Assembly (NCBI RefSeq): GCF_019924045.1
Contig: NZ_JAHXBN010000001.1
Span: forward strand, 372,001-436,000
Length of the DNA: 64,000 bases
Direction: 5' to 3'
Origin: Dyadobacter fermentans
GTDB taxonomy: Bacteria; Bacteroidota; Bacteroidia; Cytophagales; Spirosomataceae
Shown: in pieces, positions 35,242 through 47,003 of the stretch
Numbering within the stretch: the first letter of the stretch is position 1
How the letters are laid out: every line of letters begins with the position of its first letter
Notes under the pieces: generated by a model
Databases searched by the model: none
Seen by the model: the letters and a program-made list of their open reading frames with translations, nothing else
What the model was told of the DNA's origin: nothing
Position numbers and translations under genes: made by a program

Positions 35242-36519
35242 TTAAATGGTCCAGGGAGCGCGCATGGGCTGGTTAATGAGCCTGTTTGCGCCTTCGTCGT
35301 CGATAAATTCCTGCTTGTCCGGATCGAATTTCAATGAGCGGCCGAGGCGCAATGCAATGAGACCCATGTTCACGATGGTACAAGAGCGGTGACCGTTTTC
35401 TTCGTTCAATGCGAATTTTTTGCGGTTCTTCACTGCGTCCACGAAGTCGGTAACCTGTGGCTCAGGATCGGGGAATGCGGCGAGTTTCTTTTCCAGGTCC
35501 GGAATATCCGATTTGAAATTTTGGTACAATTTGCCTTTCGGGCCCTCGATATACGCTACTTTGTCGTCCTTGGCTTCGCCATCGAGCACGATCTGGCAGC
35601 CGTCGGCATAAGTGTAGGTAATGCGGCGCCACGTGCCTACGGCCTCGGTGTGCTGCTGAGGGGCATCCACTTCTACACTCACAGGGCTCGTGTCGTCCTT
35701 GCCGAGGAAATATTGGATCGGGTCGATGTAATGTTGGCCCATATCTCCCAGACCGCCGCCATCGTAATCCCAATAGCCGCGGAAAGTCTGGTGCACGCGG
35801 TGTTCGCTGTATGGTTTGTAAGGCGCTGGTCCGAGCCACATATCGTAGTCGAGCTCGGCCGGTACCGGTTGAGGGGCATTGTTTGTTTTACCTACCCAAT
35901 AAAATTTCCAGTCGAAACCGGTATGCTTGCTCACGGTCACTTTCAAAGGCCAGCCGAGCAATCCGCTCTGAACGAGCTTTTTAATCGGTTTTACGGTGGT
36001 GTTCATTCCGTAAAAATTGCTTTCAAAACGGAACCAGGTGTTGAGGCGGAACACCCGACCATGCTGCTGCACGGCCTCTACGAGACGTTTACCTTCGCCG
36101 ATGGTGCGTGTCATAGGTTTCTCGCACCACACATCCTTGCCCGCGCGGGCGGCGTCGGCGGCGATAATGCCGTGCCAATGCGGAGGTGTTGCTACGTGCA
36201 CGATGTCGACTTCGGGAAGTTGGATCAGCTCGCGGTAATCGGAGAAGGTCTTGACGCCTTTGTCGACCATGTTGACCGCAATGTCGAGGTGGTGTTTGTC
36301 CACGTCACACAATGCAACCACTTTGGTGCCTGCGTAAGGAATGTGACCGCGGCCCATGGAGCCGGTGCCGACGATCGCTTTGGTGAGCGTGTCGCTCGGG
36401 GCGAGGTAACCTTTCCCCAGCACATGGCGGGGAACGATCGAAAACGTTGCCAGCGTCGCCAGTGAGCCTTTGATAAAGCTCCTGCGTGAGGACGCGGAAA
36501 GTCCTTTCTCTTCTTTCAT
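35242..36519 (-). CDS. Gfo/Idh/MocA family oxidoreductase with twin-arginine signal
   Basis: This 425-residue NAD(P)-dependent sugar oxidoreductase has a twin-arginine signal at the N-terminus (SSRRSFIKGSLATLATFS), so it is exported folded with cofactor. The Rossmann part contains IVGTGSMGRGHIPYA, and CEKPMTRTIGEGK has the catalytic-site Lys motif. The C-terminal part (DYDMWLGPAPYKPYSEHRVH) is common in Bacteroidota periplasmic members. It is the first gene of an operon with the HEAT/DUF1080 protein. By analogy with known pairs it may form 3-keto sugars that the DUF1080 domains then split. Confidence 0.93.
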   Translation of the reverse strand: MKEEKGLSASSRRSFIKGSLATLATFSIVPRHVLGKGYLAPSDTLTKAIVGTGSMGRGHIPYAGTKVVALCDVDKHHLDIAVNMVDKGVKTFSDYRELIQLPEVDIVHVATPPHWHGIIAADAARAGKDVWCEKPMTRTIGEGKRLVEAVQQHGRVFRLNTWFRFESNFYGMNTTVKPIKKLVQSGLLGWPLKVTVSKHTGFDWKFYWVGKTNNAPQPVPAELDYDMWLGPAPYKPYSEHRVHQTFRGYWDYDGGGLGDMGQHYIDPIQYFLGKDDTSPVSVEVDAPQQHTEAVGTWRRITYTYADGCQIVLDGEAKDDKVAYIEGPKGKLYQNFKSDIPDLEKKLAAFPDPEPQVTDFVDAVKNRKKFALNEENGHRSCTIVNMGLIALRLGRSLKFDPDKQEFIDDEGANRLINQPMRAPWTI

Positions 36520-36687
36520 TCGTTAAGGTTCTTTTAGGAAGTAACTGAGATTGTTTAGTGCTTGTGAAATTAGGACAATATCAGGAATGTGCCAAAGCAT
36601 TGCCTGGCATTACCCGATATTAATACGGTAAGGCTGCGGAATAGACTAAAAAATCACCGAAAACGGGCAATACGCGTTGCGTGCTCG

Positions 36688-38247
36688 TTACAACGGAATA
36701 TTGCCGTGCTTCTTTTTTGGCAATACATCCACCTTGTTTTCGAGCATTTCGAAGGCTCGGATCAGCTTCGCGCGCGTCTGGTCGGGGTAGATCACCTCGT
36801 CGATATAACCGCGATGGGCGGCGCGGTAGGGGTTTGCGAATTTGTGGGTATAATCGTCGATTTTCTCTTTCAACTTCTCCGACGGATCTTCTGCTTGTGC
36901 GATCTCGCGTTTGAAAATGATTTCAGCTGCGCCGCTCGCACCCATTACCGCGATTTCCGCGGAAGGCCATGCGAAGTTCATATCCGCACCGATGTGCTTG
37001 GAGTTCATCACATCATACGCGCCCCCATACGCCTTGCGCGTGATGACCGTAATGCGCGGCACGGTAGCCTCACAGAATGCATACAGCAGTTTGGCGCCAT
37101 TGCTGATGATCGCATTCCACTCCTGATCGGTGCCAGGAAGGAAGCCGGGGACGTCTTCCAAAACGAGCAATGGAATATTGAAACAATCACAAAACCGCAC
37201 AAAACGCGCCGCTTTCTGGCTCGCGTGAATATCGAGCACGCCCGCGAGCACGGCGGGCTGATTGGCCACAATGCCTATGCTCCTGCCCGCAATGCGCGAG
37301 AAGCCTACGACGATATTTTCGGCGAAATTTTCATGTACTTCAAAAAAGGCGTCGGGATCGGAAAGCTCGGTAATTACCTCGCGCATATCGTACGGCTGGT
37401 TGGCATTCTCGGGAATGAGCGTATTCAGTGCCGGGCGCAGCTCTTCGCCGGGCGTATAGGGATACCGCGGCGCATCGTCCTCGCAGTTTTGAGGCATGTA
37501 GCTCAGCAGCTTTTTGATTGATTGCAGGCATTCGACCTCGTTTGCAGAAACAAAATGCGTCACGCCCGATTTCGTCGCGTGCGTCATCGCACCACCGAGC
37601 TCTTCCGAGGTTACCTCTTCATGCGTTACCGTTTTCACCACATTAGGCCCGGTCACGAACATGTAGCTCGTGTTTTCAACCATCAATATGAAATCGGTGA
37701 TCGCGGGGGAGTATACGGCGCCGCCCGCGCAGGGGCCCATTACGGCCGATATTTGCGGTATGACGCCGGAAGCCAGGGTATTTTTGTAAAAAATATCCGC
37801 ATAGCCCGCGAGCGACAGTACGCCTTCCTGAATGCGGGCGCCACCGGAGTCGTTGAGGCCAATGAGTGGGGCCCCGTTTTTCATGGCGAGGTCCATTAGC
37901 TTGCAAATCTTCTCCGCATGCGTTTCGGAAAGAGAGCCACCGAAAACCGTGAAATCCTGCGCGAACACATATACCAGCCGGCCATTGACTTTGCCGTAGC
38001 CGGTTACCACGCCATCGCCGAGGTAGTGCTCCTTGTCGAGCCCGAAATCCTTGCTGCGGTGCATCACAAACCGGCCTATTTCTTCGAAAGATCCTTTGTC
38101 GAGCAGGATGGAAATGCGTTCGCGGGCGGTGAGCTTGCCCTTCGCATGTTGTGCCTGGATCCTGTTTGCACCGCCGCCGAGCTCAGCCTCTGCATTTTTT
38201 TGATCTAAAAGTTCTTTTTTTGAAACAGCGGCTGATCGGGATTCCAT
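36688..38247 (-). CDS. Acyl-CoA carboxylase carboxyltransferase subunit (propionyl-CoA type)
   Basis: This 519-residue biotin-dependent carboxyltransferase has [20 protein letters not shown] and [20 protein letters not shown] near the N-terminus, the oxyanion pieces [10 protein letters not shown] and [12 protein letters not shown], and C-terminal [20 protein letters not shown]. Length and motifs match PccB/MmdA. The biotin carrier at 14031-14558 is a possible partner; the biotin carboxylase is not in the window. It stands alone, divergent from porQ. Propionyl-CoA is the likeliest substrate. Confidence 0.93.
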   Translation of the reverse strand: MESRSAAVSKKELLDQKNAEAELGGGANRIQAQHAKGKLTARERISILLDKGSFEEIGRFVMHRSKDFGLDKEHYLGDGVVTGYGKVNGRLVYVFAQDFTVFGGSLSETHAEKICKLMDLAMKNGAPLIGLNDSGGARIQEGVLSLAGYADIFYKNTLASGVIPQISAVMGPCAGGAVYSPAITDFILMVENTSYMFVTGPNVVKTVTHEEVTSEELGGAMTHATKSGVTHFVSANEVECLQSIKKLLSYMPQNCEDDAPRYPYTPGEELRPALNTLIPENANQPYDMREVITELSDPDAFFEVHENFAENIVVGFSRIAGRSIGIVANQPAVLAGVLDIHASQKAARFVRFCDCFNIPLLVLEDVPGFLPGTDQEWNAIISNGAKLLYAFCEATVPRITVITRKAYGGAYDVMNSKHIGADMNFAWPSAEIAVMGASGAAEIIFKREIAQAEDPSEKLKEKIDDYTHKFANPYRAAHRGYIDEVIYPDQTRAKLIRAFEMLENKVDVLPKKKHGNIPL

Positions 38248-38265
38248 GTAATGCGGGGATATGGT

Positions 38266-38273
38266 TACATTTG
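38266..38273 (+). promoter_or_regulatory. -7 promoter element TACATTTG upstream of porQ
   Basis: This is an exact TAnnTTTG match, 60 bases before the porQ ATG. No clear -33 is visible. Nearby, GTTATA-AA-TATAAC (38284-38297) is a perfect inverted repeat in the divergent region. Confidence 0.45.
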
Positions 38274-38332
38274 TTGGTGAACGGTTATAAATATAACTGC
38301 ATTTTAATGATTCGGGAAATTATTGGACGTTT

Positions 38333-39424
38333 ATGAGGTCGACAGGCTGTGGTTTGCTTTTCCTGATCACATGGCTCTGCTCGCCGTGGAATGCCGCTTT
38401 TGCCCAGGTGACGGGCGGCCGAACGCGCCTGGACTTTCTCCAATTACCCGCCCAGGCGCGTAGTACTGCACTGGGTTCCAACCACATTACCGCGCAAGGC
38501 AACGACCCCGCATTATTTCTTCAAAACCCCGCATTGCTCGATTCGGCGAAGATTAATAACGTATCGCTGAACCTGATGCCTTACCTGGCGGATACCAAGT
38601 TTGTGAATATGGGTTATGCCAACCGCGTCCGCAAAACAGGCGGCATTTGGGCGGTTGGGCTGCAATACCTGAACTATGGTACGATGCAGGAAACCGACGA
38701 CATCGGAAATGTGGTAGGGGAGTTCCGTGCGGCGGATTATGGCCTTTCAGCGGGTTATGGGCACACGCTAGGTGCATTCACGTTAGGCGCGACGGCCAAG
38801 TTCGTGGGCGCGTCCATCGAAAGTTACCAGACCTGGGGAATGGCATTCGACTGGGGCGCCACATTCCGGCATCCGCAGGAGGACCTCACAATCGGTTTCG
38901 TGGCTAAAAACTTCGGCTTTTTAAAGCAGAACTACAATAGTGCATCGACGCCGCTATTGCCACTGGATATGCGGGTAGGAGTAACCTTCAAGCCTAAATA
39001 TATGCCGGTCCGTGTGTCGTTGACGGCCCATCATTTAAACCGCTTCGATATGGTTTACAACGACCCGAACTTGTTTTATACTTACGATATCAACGGTACT
39101 AAGCTGCCCAAAAAAGTGGGAGTCGCAGAAAAGCTGGGCAGGCATTTGTCGTTCGGAGCGGAGATTCTGGCGCACCCCAATTTTCGCATTCTGTTAGGGT
39201 ATGACCATTTGAAGAGGCAGGAACTCCGTTTGGCAAACCGCGGCGCACTGGCGGGTTTCTCATTCGGTGCGTGGCTGCGCATTAAGCGGTTCGAGGTAGG
39301 TTATGGCCGGGCGCAATATGTACCAGGCTTTGGCAGCAGCTCCATTTCCATTGTCATGAACCTGAAAAACGGTTTTGTCAGAAACAAATGGGACGAGCCG
39401 GTGAAAGCCAGGCCCGTCCGGTAA
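38333..39424 (+). CDS. porQ: Type IX secretion system protein PorQ
   Basis: This 363-residue outer-membrane beta-barrel protein of the PorV/PorQ group has a signal peptide ending NAAFAQ. The family opening LDFLQLPAQARSTALGSNH and GNDPALFLQNPALLD follow, then regular amphipathic strands to the end. PorQ is a T9SS component tied to sorting and anchoring of cargo. The GH9 enzyme at 5933-8650 carries a matching sorting tail. A signal-peptide region with two cysteines is unremarkable. Confidence 0.9.
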   Translation: MRSTGCGLLFLITWLCSPWNAAFAQVTGGRTRLDFLQLPAQARSTALGSNHITAQGNDPALFLQNPALLDSAKINNVSLNLMPYLADTKFVNMGYANRVRKTGGIWAVGLQYLNYGTMQETDDIGNVVGEFRAADYGLSAGYGHTLGAFTLGATAKFVGASIESYQTWGMAFDWGATFRHPQEDLTIGFVAKNFGFLKQNYNSASTPLLPLDMRVGVTFKPKYMPVRVSLTAHHLNRFDMVYNDPNLFYTYDINGTKLPKKVGVAEKLGRHLSFGAEILAHPNFRILLGYDHLKRQELRLANRGALAGFSFGAWLRIKRFEVGYGRAQYVPGFGSSSISIVMNLKNGFVRNKWDEPVKARPVR

Positions 39425-39433
39425 TGCAAAGCG

Positions 39434-39961
39434 CTATCTGCGGGTGTAATGCAGTTGTACCAACCCTTTTTCGAAAGATTTGCTGCTCACGAGTGTAAGG
39501 TTTTGCTCAGGCCGGCCGTCTTTGAACAAACGGATGCCGTCGCCGAGCAGAATAGGGACCAATGAAATGATGTACTCGTCAATCAGGTCGAGTTGCATGA
39601 GCTGATTGACCACTTCGGCGCCGCCATCGACGAAAATGTGTTGCCCTTCTTTTTGTTTCAGCTCTTCGATGAATGCTTTCAGGTCGCCGGTGTGGAAGCG
39701 GACATTGCCTTCCTGCGCACGCGGGGTACGCGTCATGATGTGATATTCCTTATCGGCCCGAAGGTATTCAATGCCCATAGCCTGCACCTTATCATAGGTT
39801 TTGCGACCGATGATCACGGTGTCGATCGTATCGATGAATTCGGCATAGCCGTAATCTTCACCCTCTTGTTCAACGAGTGATAGGAACGTCAGGTCATCGT
39901 CCTGTTTGGCAATGTAGCCGTCGAGGCTGGCTGCAATGTAAACGAATACTTTTCTGGTCAT
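39434..39961 (-). CDS. Dihydrofolate reductase family protein (RibD C-terminal type)
   Basis: This 175-residue protein resembles YyaP/YwjB. The N-terminus KVFVYIAASLDGYIAKQ, the middle DTVIIGRKTYDKV and the C-terminal IFVDGGAEVVNQLMQLDLID with SLVPILLGDGIRLF define the RibD-C/DHFR-like fold that binds NADPH. Its substrate is unknown; it is not the folate enzyme itself. It lies 63 bases downstream of the ModF-like gene on the same strand. Confidence 0.92.
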   Translation of the reverse strand: MTRKVFVYIAASLDGYIAKQDDDLTFLSLVEQEGEDYGYAEFIDTIDTVIIGRKTYDKVQAMGIEYLRADKEYHIMTRTPRAQEGNVRFHTGDLKAFIEELKQKEGQHIFVDGGAEVVNQLMQLDLIDEYIISLVPILLGDGIRLFKDGRPEQNLTLVSSKSFEKGLVQLHYTRR

Positions 39962-40024
39962 AGCTGGTGATTTGGTTAGTACAGGAAAAATAGGATGGTC
40001 GTTTCCCGTAAAAAGTTGGAACCA

Positions 40025-41527
40025 CTAGCACGATTCGACCACTTTCCCCTTTTCCAGTTTCAAATAATGCTTCACGCAACTCGGGATCTCATTCGGGTAA
40101 TGTGAGACATAAATCAGCGTCCGCTGATCGGTATCGCAAATGGCATTCACAACCGATTTGAAATAGTCGATGGCATCGGAATCCAGTCCCTGGCAAGGCT
40201 CGTCGAGGATCAGTAGCGGCGGATTCTTAACCAATGCCCGGGCAAGTAGCACCATTCTTTGCTGTCCTTTCGAGAGCTGTGAAAAATCCTTTTCGATCAG
40301 TTCATGCACGTGGAGGAGCTCGGCCACTTCGTGCACACGCTCGATTTGTGTTTCGGTGAGTTTTTTGAAGAAAACACCTGTCGCGTCGAAAAAGCCGGAT
40401 GCGATGGTTTTGAAAACACTTGTATTTCTCGGGAAATACAAATGCAGCTCCGGCGAAACGTGCCCGATCTTTTGCTTGATATCCCAGATGGAAGCACCCG
40501 CGCCACCCCGCTTTTGATCGAACAAATCATAATCATTTGCAAAGCGCTGCGGGTTATCAGCCGTGATAATGCTCAGCAAAGTCGACTTACCCGAGCCATT
40601 CGGGCCGGATAGTGCCCATTTTTCTCCCTTCGCTATTTTCCAGCTTACGCCTTCGAGAATCTGATCTTCGCCGTATTTGACTCGGATGTTCCTTAAATCG
40701 AGCGCGTGTTGAAAATCAGTGAATTCGGGATGGCCGAAATGCGCCAGTTTTTGAGGATCGGGTTGTGGAAAGTGATGGGTATGGGTGGCTAAGGTGCGAA
40801 ATTGCGCCACGGGTTTTTGCGCTTCAATCTTCCCGGCTTCCAGTTCGAGCACATCGGTAATGCAAGGCGGGATTTCGGTAGCGGTAGTGGCCATAATGAT
40901 GGTCACGCCTTGCCTGGTGAGTTCGGTCAATGCATTGCGGAGCACCTCGCGCGAATGCACGTCGAGACCGCTGAATGCATTATCGAGCATGAGTACTTTC
41001 GGCTTTTTCAAAAGAGATTTGGCCAAAAGCATTCTTCTGGTTTCACCATTGGAAAGCGTCACAAACGGGTGGTCGAGCAAATGGGTAATGGATAGCAAGC
41101 CGGCCACACGCGCCAGTTCTCCATCACTTACTTTTGAAGGTGCTAATGTTACCGATTTGTCGTCGACGGTTCCTACCGGTTTCAATTGGTCGGTCAGGAT
41201 TGCACGCACGCTGGGCGCACGCTCGGACTCATACGCGTGAAAGCGCTGCTGGTAATACTCGGCACCGGCACTTACAATGCGGTTGAACGAATAGTCATTG
41301 GAGGCAAGTTCGATATTCTCGCGAACGGGTGTGGTCCAGTCGTAAACGACTTTGCCGGTGAGCACAGGCCATTTTCCGGCGATCACTTCCAGCAGCACCG
41401 ACTTGCCGGAGCCGTTCGGGCCAATGATCGCCCAGTTTTTCCCTTGTTCGATATTCCAGGTGATTTCAGAAAGAACCGTTGATTCGTATTTGCGGACGGA
41501 GACGTTTTGAAGCGAAATGAGTGTCAT
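40025..41527 (-). CDS. ModF-like tandem ABC ATPase
   Basis: This 500-residue soluble protein has two ABC domains and no membrane segment, like ModF/PhrA. Domain 1 has IGPNGSGKSVLLEVI, the signature LSNGETRRMLLAKSL and Walker B PKVLMLDNAFSGLD, in which Asn replaces the catalytic Glu. Domain 2 has SGPNGSGKSTLLSII, LSKGQQRMVLLARAL and LLILDEPCQGLD, all intact. I chose the ATG at 41527; the open frame to 41593 runs into the terminator of the next gene. The ModF label comes from family resemblance; no molybdate genes are nearby. Confidence 0.88.
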   Translation of the reverse strand: MTLISLQNVSVRKYESTVLSEITWNIEQGKNWAIIGPNGSGKSVLLEVIAGKWPVLTGKVVYDWTTPVRENIELASNDYSFNRIVSAGAEYYQQRFHAYESERAPSVRAILTDQLKPVGTVDDKSVTLAPSKVSDGELARVAGLLSITHLLDHPFVTLSNGETRRMLLAKSLLKKPKVLMLDNAFSGLDVHSREVLRNALTELTRQGVTIIMATTATEIPPCITDVLELEAGKIEAQKPVAQFRTLATHTHHFPQPDPQKLAHFGHPEFTDFQHALDLRNIRVKYGEDQILEGVSWKIAKGEKWALSGPNGSGKSTLLSIITADNPQRFANDYDLFDQKRGGAGASIWDIKQKIGHVSPELHLYFPRNTSVFKTIASGFFDATGVFFKKLTETQIERVHEVAELLHVHELIEKDFSQLSKGQQRMVLLARALVKNPPLLILDEPCQGLDSDAIDYFKSVVNAICDTDQRTLIYVSHYPNEIPSCVKHYLKLEKGKVVESC

Positions 41528-41587
41528 GCGAAAACCAGGTAATGAAAGAGCAAATACCAAAATTTTGGCCTTAAACGGAAACAAAAA

Positions 41588-41609
41588 GAGCATCCGTTGC
41601 GGGATGCCC
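41588..41609 (-). terminator. Terminator hairpin after the DJ-1/PfpI gene
   Basis: GAGCATCC and GGATGCCC pair with one mismatch. On the minus strand the hairpin is followed by TTTTTG. It supports a start at 41527 for the ModF-like gene. Confidence 0.6.
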
Positions 41610-41641
41610 TTGCTAAGCGTTTGAATCAGTGATTAATGCAT

Positions 41642-42193
41642 TTAATGGTGGAATTCCATATTGAACTCCCTGATCATCATACTCACGAATGCCGAAAGGT
41701 CGTCGGTTGTACGGCTTGTGACGAGCCCGTTGTTGGTCACCACCTCCTGATCCACCCATATGGCACCGGCATTTTCGAGGTCGTGGCGAATGGAGGCGTA
41801 GGAAGTAAGCGTGCGGCCGAGCACTACGTCGGCGTCGATCAGTATCTGGGGGCCGTGGCAGATCGCCGCCACCGGTTTTCCCGCGATAAAGAACGAGCGT
41901 ACAAAATCGACCGCCTTTTGGTTGATCCTCAGTGCATCGAGCCCCATAACCCCGCCAGGGAGCAGCAACGCGTCGTAATATTCGGCACGTGCCATTTCAA
42001 GCGGGACGTCTACCCGGTGGTTTTCGCCCCAGTCCAGATGGCTCCATCCTTTCACAATGTCCTTGCTGGGCGAAATGACGTGGGTGGTCGCACCACGTTG
42101 GTTTAGGACTTTTCTGGGGCAGGTCATCTCAACCTGCTCAAATCCATCGGCAACCAGTATTGCGACTTTAATTGAATTCAATGATTGTTCCAT
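41642..42193 (-). CDS. DJ-1/PfpI family protein
   Basis: This 183-residue protein of the DJ-1/PfpI superfamily has the nucleophile elbow AAICHGPQ (Cys-His) near residue 111 and the acidic VADGFEQVEM near the start. LLLPGGVMGLDALR lies between them. Closest groups are PfpI/YhbO, reported as glyoxalase-like or stress-protective proteins. The active-site set looks intact, unlike the DJ-1-like protein at 48483-49163. Confidence 0.92.
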   Translation of the reverse strand: MEQSLNSIKVAILVADGFEQVEMTCPRKVLNQRGATTHVISPSKDIVKGWSHLDWGENHRVDVPLEMARAEYYDALLLPGGVMGLDALRINQKAVDFVRSFFIAGKPVAAICHGPQILIDADVVLGRTLTSYASIRHDLENAGAIWVDQEVVTNNGLVTSRTTDDLSAFVSMMIREFNMEFHH

Positions 42194-42363
42194 GGATTTA
42201 GGTGTGGATTAAAAGGTTAGATTATAAGAATAAATAATTGTACAAAAACTATGCCAATAAATTGATCTCTTTTTGGGTCGTGCACACGGCAAAGGGGCGA
42301 TGCGCAGCTTCCACAACGTGGGAATGGGACCTTCGGTGAATCCCGATTTGGGGAAAATAAAAA

Positions 42364-42383
42364 GAGCGGCATTGCTGCCGCTC
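42364..42383 (-). terminator. Terminator of clpB
   Basis: GAGCGGCA and TGCCGCTC form a perfect 8-bp stem with loop TTGC. The minus strand continues TTTTTATTTT. Confidence 0.85.
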
Positions 42384-42406
42384 CCAGTATTAGCACTTTT
42401 TCGTGA

Positions 42407-45010
<2,604 letters not shown>

Positions 45011-45133
45011 GGCGTTGATCGCTTTGTTAATGGTACAACGCTAATTGAAAAATGGTGTGCCGACCGGTTAAATCGGAAATTTTGTCTCAAAAGAGTGACG
45101 TAATGCGATTATTTCGGACAAAATGGCAAGAAA

Positions 45134-45598
45134 TCAATGGCTTTTTTTCTCGATCTTCTTATGGATTTCGAGCGTTTCGGACAGGGCCGCGGAGCCATAC
45201 CACATCAATAAATCCATATCGAGAAGCTTGGCCTGAACGGCCGGATCGGTTTCGACGAGCCTTCTGCCTTCCTCGATAGAATCCGCATTGAGGATGAAAA
45301 TGCCCCGGTACTTATCATTTTTGAAGAACGGACCAGCTACCACGAGCTTTCCGGTCTCGGCGAGGTGGTTGATATTCTGCATATGCCCTGCAAAGGCGCT
45401 GTCCGATTTGCTTTTAGGAACGTTCGTCGCGCTGCCGGTTTTGAGGAAAACCATCACATACTTTTTCATCCCATACTCGTCCGCATTCAGTTTTTTGGCA
45501 AGCGTGGAATCGTAGGCGGTATTGGCGGACTGTGCAATGCCGTCATTGGAAATAGCCGAGAGGCAAGCCAGCAGGAGTGTGGCGTACAGTGTTTTCAT
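45134..45598 (-). CDS. Exported YciI-like protein
   Basis: This 154-residue protein has an N-terminal signal (MKTLYATLLLACLSAISNDG to IAQ) and a YciI-type ferredoxin-like domain (about 45-140: KYVMVFLKTG, GHMQNINHLAETGKLVVAGPF, GIFILNADSIEEGRRLVETD). YciI proteins are normally cytosolic, so the signal peptide is the unusual part. The gene is flanked by clpB and lysA on the same strand but has its own spacing (123 bases from clpB). Confidence 0.87.
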   Translation of the reverse strand: MKTLYATLLLACLSAISNDGIAQSANTAYDSTLAKKLNADEYGMKKYVMVFLKTGSATNVPKSKSDSAFAGHMQNINHLAETGKLVVAGPFFKNDKYRGIFILNADSIEEGRRLVETDPAVQAKLLDMDLLMWYGSAALSETLEIHKKIEKKSH

Positions 45599-45680
45599 TC
45601 GTCATCTGTTTAAGTATAGGTTAATAACTAAATGTATTGAAATTTTGACTGAAAAGGAATGCACGTCGGTACCAAAAAAA

Positions 45681-45710
45681 GAAGCTGCGCAGGTACTTTT
45701 GCGCAGCTTC
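45681..45710 (-). terminator. Terminator of the pyrF-lysA operon
   Basis: GAAGCTGCGCA and TGCGCAGCTTC form a perfect 11-bp stem with an 8-base loop. On the minus strand a TTTTTTT run follows. Confidence 0.85.
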
Positions 45711-45734
45711 CATCGATGTATTTGTAGCTAATTC

Positions 45735-46964
45735 TTAAAGGTCGGTTTGCGTTCTCAACAAATCCTCCATCGTTTCGCGGCGGCGTACCAACTTCGCCAG
45801 GCCGTTGTCGATCAGCACTTCGGCCGGCCGGAAGCGGGCGTTGTAGTTTGAACTCATCGTCAGGCCATAGGCGCCCGCATTCAGGAACGCCAGCACATCG
45901 CCCTTACGGACTTCCGGAAGCTCACGATCAGTCGCGAATGTATCGGTTTCGCAGATATAGCCTACCACATTATAATGCTTCAACTCGCCTTTCGGATTTG
46001 AAATATTGAGAATATGGTGGTAAGAACCGTACATCATCGGCCGGATCAGGTGGTTCAAGCCCGAATCGACATGTACGAAGTTACGCGCCGGGTCTTCTTT
46101 TACCACGTTGGTCGTTACAAAGAGGAAGCCCGATTCGCTTACCAGAAACTTGCCCGGTTCAAACCAGAGTTGCAACTCGCGGCCATATTCCTGGCAGAAA
46201 GTCTGGAATCGTTTCGAAATTTTTTTGCCCAGCAAGTCCATATCCGTAATGGCATCGCCCGGCAAATAGGAAACTTTGAAACCGCCACCGAGGTCTACCA
46301 CCTGAAGGTCGGGGAAATGCTTCGCGGTTTCGAAAAGAATATCGGCCACTTTCAGGAACGGTTCGGCGTCTTTAATATCCGAACCGGTATGTTGGTGCAG
46401 CCCGATCACTTTGATGTTATATTTTTTGATTACCTCCAAAATCTGATCCAGCAGCAGCACCGAAATTCCGAATTTGGAATCGGCGTGCGCGGTCATGATT
46501 TTCGTATGCCCGCCGGCAGCCACATTAGGTTTAATGCGGATCATGCAGGGCTTGGTATTTCCATAAGTTTGTCCAAACCATTCGAGTAGGGGAATACTGT
46601 CGACGTTCACAATGGCGCCGGCTTCCACAGCCTCGCGTACCTCCTCGAAGTCCACACCGCTGGGCGTAAAAGTGATTTGGCCGGCATCGTAACCCGCCAT
46701 CTTTCCCATTTCAAATTCACCAGGCGATACCACATCCAGTTCCACTCCGATTTCACGCATCAGTCGCAGCACTGCCAGGTTGGTATTGGCCTTGCAGGCA
46801 TATTTGATCTTCATATTCACGCCGGCAAATGCATGTTGCAGCTCTGCCGCCTTCCTGCGGATGGTTGCGCCGTCGTACACGTAAAGCGGGCTTCCGTACT
46901 GGTTGATGAGCTCGACAGGGTCTATTCCCTGGATCGAATAGGGGTAATGGTCAGAAAGTTGCAT
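45735..46964 (-). CDS. lysA: Diaminopimelate decarboxylase
   Basis: This 409-residue PLP enzyme of fold type III performs the last step of lysine synthesis. KIKYACKANTNLAVLRLM carries the PLP lysine. GLHQHTGSDIKD and VVDLGGGFKVSYLPGD bind the cofactor phosphate, and VGYICETDTFATDRELP has the catalytic Cys of the second subunit. GAYGLTMSSNYNARFRP is near the end. It follows pyrF by 39 bases on the same strand. Confidence 0.96.
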   Translation of the reverse strand: MQLSDHYPYSIQGIDPVELINQYGSPLYVYDGATIRRKAAELQHAFAGVNMKIKYACKANTNLAVLRLMREIGVELDVVSPGEFEMGKMAGYDAGQITFTPSGVDFEEVREAVEAGAIVNVDSIPLLEWFGQTYGNTKPCMIRIKPNVAAGGHTKIMTAHADSKFGISVLLLDQILEVIKKYNIKVIGLHQHTGSDIKDAEPFLKVADILFETAKHFPDLQVVDLGGGFKVSYLPGDAITDMDLLGKKISKRFQTFCQEYGRELQLWFEPGKFLVSESGFLFVTTNVVKEDPARNFVHVDSGLNHLIRPMMYGSYHHILNISNPKGELKHYNVVGYICETDTFATDRELPEVRKGDVLAFLNAGAYGLTMSSNYNARFRPAEVLIDNGLAKLVRRRETMEDLLRTQTDL

Positions 46965-47003
46965 TTTTGATATGGGCGGCCGTGACGTGCCGGAAAGATT
47001 GGA

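Noticed and set aside
35389..36465. 358-residue plus-strand ORF opposite the Gfo/Idh/MocA gene
   Set aside because: The antisense frame is open because of codon bias; the minus-strand gene carries all family motifs.
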